Assembly (NCBI GenBank): GCA_029237825.1
Contig: JAQZBQ010000004.1
Location: 186,001-250,000, forward strand
Reading direction: 5' to 3'
Source of the DNA: Bacteroidota bacterium
GTDB lineage: Bacteria > Bacteroidota > Bacteroidia > B-17B0 > Aurantibacillaceae
Length of the DNA: 64,000 bases
Part shown: positions 61,124-64,000 of the stretch, in pieces
Layout of the letters: every line of letters begins with the position of its first letter
How positions within the stretch are numbered: the stretch's first letter is position 1
The notes under the pieces: generated by a model
Databases searched by the model: none
The model's input: the letters and a program-made list of their open reading frames with translations, nothing else
Told to the model about the DNA's origin: nothing
Translations under genes and position numbers: made by a program

Positions 61124-61753
61124 ATGCGATTTAAATATAAAATACCACCATTTGTTTTTGGAGTTTCAATTGGACTTCTGGCAGGAATTGCTTTTTTTAT
61201 ATTTAAAATAGATGATTATCTGAAGAAGTTTAACCGGCCTAAATTCGACAATATCAAGGTGGTTGAACACGTTATCCCCGATCAGGCAAAGGAAAATAAA
61301 GCTAACGTGAAGCCTGAAAAAAAAGCGTCAGTGAATACTAGTAATTCTCCGTCTATCAATTATTCGGAAGTGGACGCTCTATTGAAAGAGGAGGATATAA
61401 ATGTGGCTCAGGAAGAATTATTGTCTGTAAAAAACATCAAAGTAATCGACCTGGACGCTGTTACCAAACGCGATACGTTAACCGGGCAATTAGCGGGAGT
61501 AAGCAGTTCGGATTTTCCGAATTTATTTTTTGTTGAGTTCTGGAAAACGCCACTTAATTCAAAAGGTTATCGGATGACACGTAACCGTGTAATACTATAT
61601 GGCTTATCTGATTTTAGCAGTATTACCATTTACAAAGTGGATGATAATTATTATTTAAAAAATGATGATGTGGTTTATAAGATTTCTGCGGGAACAGAAT
61701 TTAAACCCATGGAATTGGTTCATGATACCGATTTGTTAGCGAAGATTAATTAG
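61124..61753 (+). CDS. Membrane-anchored protein of unknown function, upstream of dapF
   Basis: The 209 residues have one N-terminal membrane helix (about 9-30, PFVFGVSIGLLAGIAFFIFK), a Lys/Glu-rich linker (about 50-80) and a compact C-terminal domain (about 95-209) with strands such as FPNLFFVEFWKTPL and RMTRNRVILYGL. I do not recognise a family. A -7-like box TAATTTTA is at 61101-61108. Its stop is one base before the dapF ATG, so the two are co-transcribed. Confidence 0.75.
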   Translation: MRFKYKIPPFVFGVSIGLLAGIAFFIFKIDDYLKKFNRPKFDNIKVVEHVIPDQAKENKANVKPEKKASVNTSNSPSINYSEVDALLKEEDINVAQEELLSVKNIKVIDLDAVTKRDTLTGQLAGVSSSDFPNLFFVEFWKTPLNSKGYRMTRNRVILYGLSDFSSITIYKVDDNYYLKNDDVVYKISAGTEFKPMELVHDTDLLAKIN

Positions 61754-61754
61754 C

Positions 61755-62552
61755 ATGTTGTTAGAATGTTTTAAATATCAGGGTACGGGAAACGATTTTA
61801 TACTTCTTGATAACCGTGAGAATCAAATTTCATTAACCTCAGAGCAGATTCATTGGCTATGCGACCGTCGCTTTGGGATTGGTGCCGATGGATTGATGCT
61901 TTTAGAACTTGCACCTGGAGTTGATTTTAAGATGGTCTATTTTAATAGCGATGGAAATGAGAGCAGTATGTGTGGAAATGGAGGGAGATGCATTACGGCG
62001 TTCGCGAATCGTTTGGGAATTATAGCTGCCAGTGCAAAGTTTTTAGCCATTGATGGTATCCACGATGCCAAAGTTAGCAATGGTATGATTTCATTAAAAA
62101 TGAATGATGTACGCGATCTGGAGGCGGGTGCGGATTTCTTTTATCTGAATACAGGCTCGCCGCATTATGTAAAATTCGTCAGTGATCTTGAAAATTTTGA
62201 TGTGTTCTCTGAAGGAAAAAAAATCCGTTACAATGATCGTTTTTCTTTAGAAGGAACCAATGTAAATTTTATTGAAAAAGCGGGTGATAAATTATTTGTG
62301 CGTACTTACGAAAGAGGAGTAGAAGCAGAAACCTTGTCATGTGGTACTGGCGTAACTGCCGCAGCGTTAGTTGCCGCGTATACAGGAAAAAGTACCGAAA
62401 AAAACAGTTGTGCGATTAAGACTTTAGGAGGACACTTAAATGTAAAATTTGAAAAAGTGCTGGAGAGTACGTTTTACAACATTTGGCTAGAAGGCCCGGC
62501 TACCTTTGTTTTCAAAACTACTATTGAATTGAAGGAAGATAACAACTCATAG
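61755..62552 (+). CDS. dapF: Diaminopimelate epimerase
   Basis: DapF converts LL- to meso-diaminopimelate for lysine and peptidoglycan synthesis. The 265 residues contain the first active-site Cys73 in NESSMCGNGGRC and the second, Cys196, in AETLSCGTG. The N-terminal KYQGTGNDFILLDNRE and the substrate-binding TGSPHYVKFV are also present. It is the second gene of a two-gene unit and ends with a strong bidirectional terminator. Confidence 0.96.
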   Translation: MLLECFKYQGTGNDFILLDNRENQISLTSEQIHWLCDRRFGIGADGLMLLELAPGVDFKMVYFNSDGNESSMCGNGGRCITAFANRLGIIAASAKFLAIDGIHDAKVSNGMISLKMNDVRDLEAGADFFYLNTGSPHYVKFVSDLENFDVFSEGKKIRYNDRFSLEGTNVNFIEKAGDKLFVRTYERGVEAETLSCGTGVTAAALVAAYTGKSTEKNSCAIKTLGGHLNVKFEKVLESTFYNIWLEGPATFVFKTTIELKEDNNS

Positions 62553-62595
62553 CATCTGGCTATTTAAGCGTGCGTTTGAATAGAAGATAATAAAA

Positions 62596-62623
62596 AAAGC
62601 CGCTGAATAAGTTCAGCGGCTTT
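62596..62623. terminator. Bidirectional intrinsic terminator between dapF and DUF1761 gene
   Basis: A 12-bp perfect stem AAAGCCGCTGAA / TTCAGCGGCTTT (62596-62607 with 62612-62623) with loop TAAG is flanked by an A tract on the left. It gives a T run on the minus strand and TTT(A) on the plus strand, so it serves both convergent genes. Confidence 0.88.
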
Positions 62624-62641
62624 ATAATTTAAACGAAATGG

Positions 62642-63145
62642 TTATACCCAACCGGATACAATTCCCCCCATTATCATCAATGAAATGATCCAGTAGCCAC
62701 AATTAATAGCGATGTATTTAAAACCTTTTCTTTCAAACATCGCATTGATGGACATAATCGGTGTAATTACAAATAGTCCGCTTAGAAAACCATGAAAAGC
62801 ACCATGACCAAATGTGCGGTGTCCTGATCCTACTAAATCCATCACTTGTTTAAAAATTGCACCTTCCGAGGTGGAAGGATCTTTAATTTGTTCCTGATAG
62901 TCGAAAAAGGCAGCACCAATGTGAAACTGATGTATTACCATGGATTGTACGAAGAAAGCAAGAATAAAACTTAAAAGGAAACTCACACCAAAAATGACAG
63001 CCATATTCGCGCCCTTCATCTTCTCTTCTGTTACTCCTGCTACGTTCATCCATGCCGTTCCCATTACTTTCGGATTATACCAGATAAAACCCATTACCAT
63101 GGGTACGATTGCAGCAACTAGTACTGCTAAAAAATTTATTTCCAT
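62642..63145 (-). CDS. DUF1761 membrane protein
   Basis: The 167 residues contain four membrane helices (about 4-25, 47-70, 110-132, 145-165). The DUF1761 start pattern AAIVPMVMGFIWYNPKVMGTAWM is present, with the central HGAFHGFLSGLFVITPI. The function is unknown. A -7-like box TAAATTCG (63166-63173, minus strand) lies 20 nt upstream. Confidence 0.85.
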   Translation of the reverse strand: MEINFLAVLVAAIVPMVMGFIWYNPKVMGTAWMNVAGVTEEKMKGANMAVIFGVSFLLSFILAFFVQSMVIHQFHIGAAFFDYQEQIKDPSTSEGAIFKQVMDLVGSGHRTFGHGAFHGFLSGLFVITPIMSINAMFERKGFKYIAINCGYWIISLMIMGGIVSGWV

Positions 63146-63165
63146 AATTGTTAAGTTTGGTAAGT

Positions 63166-63173
63166 CGAATTTA
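63166..63173 (-). promoter_or_regulatory. -7-like box TAAATTCG of the DUF1761 gene
   Basis: It matches TAnnTTTG at all but one base, 20 nt before the ATG. A -33 TTG is not seen. Confidence 0.35.
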
Positions 63174-63255
63174 GGGTAGGAGTAGGGACATTTTAGTTCG
63201 GTAAATGTTTATTTATAACAATTTGGTGTTAGTAATGTGATGTGTGTTTTGGCTT

Positions 63256-63503
63256 GGGCGTGCCCCTCCTGGGGTCGGGTCGGGCTATCACTACAAGCTT
63301 TTACTTCACTCCGTTGCGTAAAAGGCTTTCCGTTCTATCCCTCACGCAGGCTAGCTTCAATAAGAAGTTTAAACTTCACTTTAAACAAAATTTGCGTGAA
63401 GGATTGAGGCTTTGTTTGAGCTCTTTTTATTTGCTCCGTAGGACAAATAAAAAAGCGAGTGCCGAAAGCCTGGCCCCGCTGCCTCTTGACGGGGACACGC
63501 CCC
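63256..63503. repeat. Structured intergenic element with terminal inverted repeats
   Basis: An approximately 247-bp element is bounded by GGGCGTGCCCC (63256-63266) and its inverted copy GGGGACACGCCC (one extra A, 63491-63502). Inside are hairpins: CCCCTCCTGGGG (63263-63274), AAGCTTTTAC / GTAAAAGGCTT (63295-63328), CCTCACGCA / TGCGTGAAGG and TTTTTATTTG / CAAATAAAAA around 63424-63452, plus CCCCG / CGGGG near the right end. The core GGGCTATCACTAC...CTATCCC (63282-63341) is related to the 40.5-kb repeats. Together with the flanking bases it fills the 432-bp gap between the DUF1761 gene and rplQ; no gene is supported. Confidence 0.8.
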
Positions 63504-63521
63504 GGAAGATTTACGTAAACA

Positions 63522-63551
63522 AAAATCCCCAACTACTGTTGTAATTGGGGA
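63522..63551 (-). terminator. rplQ intrinsic terminator
   Basis: A stem TCCCCAAcTAC / GTAaTTGGGGA (63526-63536 with 63541-63551, one mismatch) is followed on the minus strand by TTTTTG. It lies 27 nt after the rplQ stop. Confidence 0.82.
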
Positions 63552-63577
63552 GTCTAATAAACTTTAAAAATATGGGA

Positions 63578-64000
63578 TTACTCCGCGTCGTCTGACTTAG
63601 CTTCAGTAGTTCCTTCGGCTTTAGTAGTTGTTACTTTTTTAGCACGGCTACGACGTGTTGTTTTAGCTTTTTCTGTTTTAGCAGCTTTACCGCTTGAATA
63701 GATTTCGTTAAAATCAACTAGTTCAATTAATGCCATTTCAGCAGCATCACCTTGTCTGTTTCCAGTTTTTATGATACGGGTATAACCACCATTTCTTTCC
63801 GCAACCTTAGTAGCTACATCCTTAAACAGCATAGAAACCACTTCTTTGTTTCTTAACGAAGCAAATACAGTTCTGCGGCTGTGAGTTGTATCTTCTTTTG
63901 ATTTAGTAATGATTGGTTCAACATACGTTCTTAACGCTTTTGCCTTAGCTAAAGTAGTGAAAATACGTTTGTGTTCGATTAAAGAACAAGCCATATTGTT
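63578..64000 (-). CDS. rplQ: 50S ribosomal protein L17 (partial, 5' end outside window)
   Basis: The visible 140 residues begin inside the protein, near [21 protein letters not shown]. In L17 this motif is preceded by about 20 residues (MRHRKxGRKLxRxxxHRKA...), so the real start lies beyond the window edge and the internal Met is not a start. The rest follows L17 ([24 protein letters not shown], ...[24 protein letters not shown]), with an added Lys/Thr/Ala-rich acidic tail of about 45 residues. It would normally end a ribosomal operon. Confidence 0.95.
   Translation of the reverse strand, partial: NNMACSLIEHKRIFTTLAKAKALRTYVEPIITKSKEDTTHSRRTVFASLRNKEVVSMLFKDVATKVAERNGGYTRIIKTGNRQGDAAEMALIELVDFNEIYSSGKAAKTEKAKTTRRSRAKKVTTTKAEGTTEAKSDDAE

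Noticed and set aside
63242-63544. Open frames on both strands through the 63-kb repeat element
   Set aside because: The region is explained by hairpins and inverted repeats. The frames have no start signal and unusual composition.

Overview
The window comes from a member of the Bacteroidota, probably an environmental Flavobacteriia/Sphingobacteriia-like lineage. The evidence is: type IX secretion (T9SS) C-terminal sorting domains on several secreted proteins; a PorQ homologue; a TonB-dependent receptor paired with a DUF4249 lipoprotein; a Rho factor with a long disordered insertion; a SigA-type sigma factor without the long N-terminal region; and many -7 boxes of the Bacteroidota form TAnnTTTG. 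I cannot name a species. The DNA is chromosomal and mostly housekeeping. I saw no rRNA or tRNA gene, insertion sequence, prophage or CRISPR array.

Layout. 0-2.2 kb: the 3'-truncated front of a secreted repeat protein and a small secreted protein. 2.4-6.5 kb: rho-DUF4199, pth and tsaD. 6.6-16.8 kb: a TamB-like protein, a chagasin-like small protein, DUF3108, tryptophan 2,3-dioxygenase, PorQ, a NUDIX protein, a sigma factor with an overlapping one-TM protein, and a LEA14-like lipoprotein. 16.9-23.4 kb: an AddA/RecB-like helicase-nuclease, a TonB receptor and a DUF4249 lipoprotein. 23.7-31.0 kb (minus strand): L,D-transpeptidase, T9SS protein, FAD-linked oxidase, prmA, small lipoprotein, tpiA, DppB-type permease. 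31.1-43.5 kb: patatin-barrel protein, thioredoxin-like protein, SprB-repeat T9SS protein, crcB, anmK, acyl-CoA dehydrogenase, a repeat array, a DsbA-like protein and a DUF349 protein. 43.5-52.2 kb: MutS2-like protein, glycerophosphodiesterase, truA, ABC exporter, T9SS amidase. 52.4-58.3 kb: a propeller histidine kinase with LytTR regulator, a phosphoesterase, an orphan ethylene-receptor-like membrane protein and two unknowns. 58.3-64 kb: rpoD, degP/htrA, an unknown membrane protein, dapF, DUF1761, a structured repeat element, and rplQ cut by the window end.

The envelope theme is strong: TamB, PorQ, T9SS cargo, TonB receptor, L,D-transpeptidase, DegP, AnmK, amidase and patatin-barrel protein all act at or beyond the inner membrane.

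The most notable observations are: (1) a stand-alone protein carrying every ligand- and copper-site residue I can recall from the plant ETR1 ethylene-binding domain, but with no kinase; (2) a family of structured intergenic repeats (three tandem copies near 40.5-40.9 kb and a larger relative at 63.26-63.50 kb) whose hairpin shows two compensatory base-pair changes; (3) a recurrent -7 box only 4-8 nt before start codons, implying many leaderless mRNAs; and (4) intrinsic terminators lying inside neighbouring coding regions.
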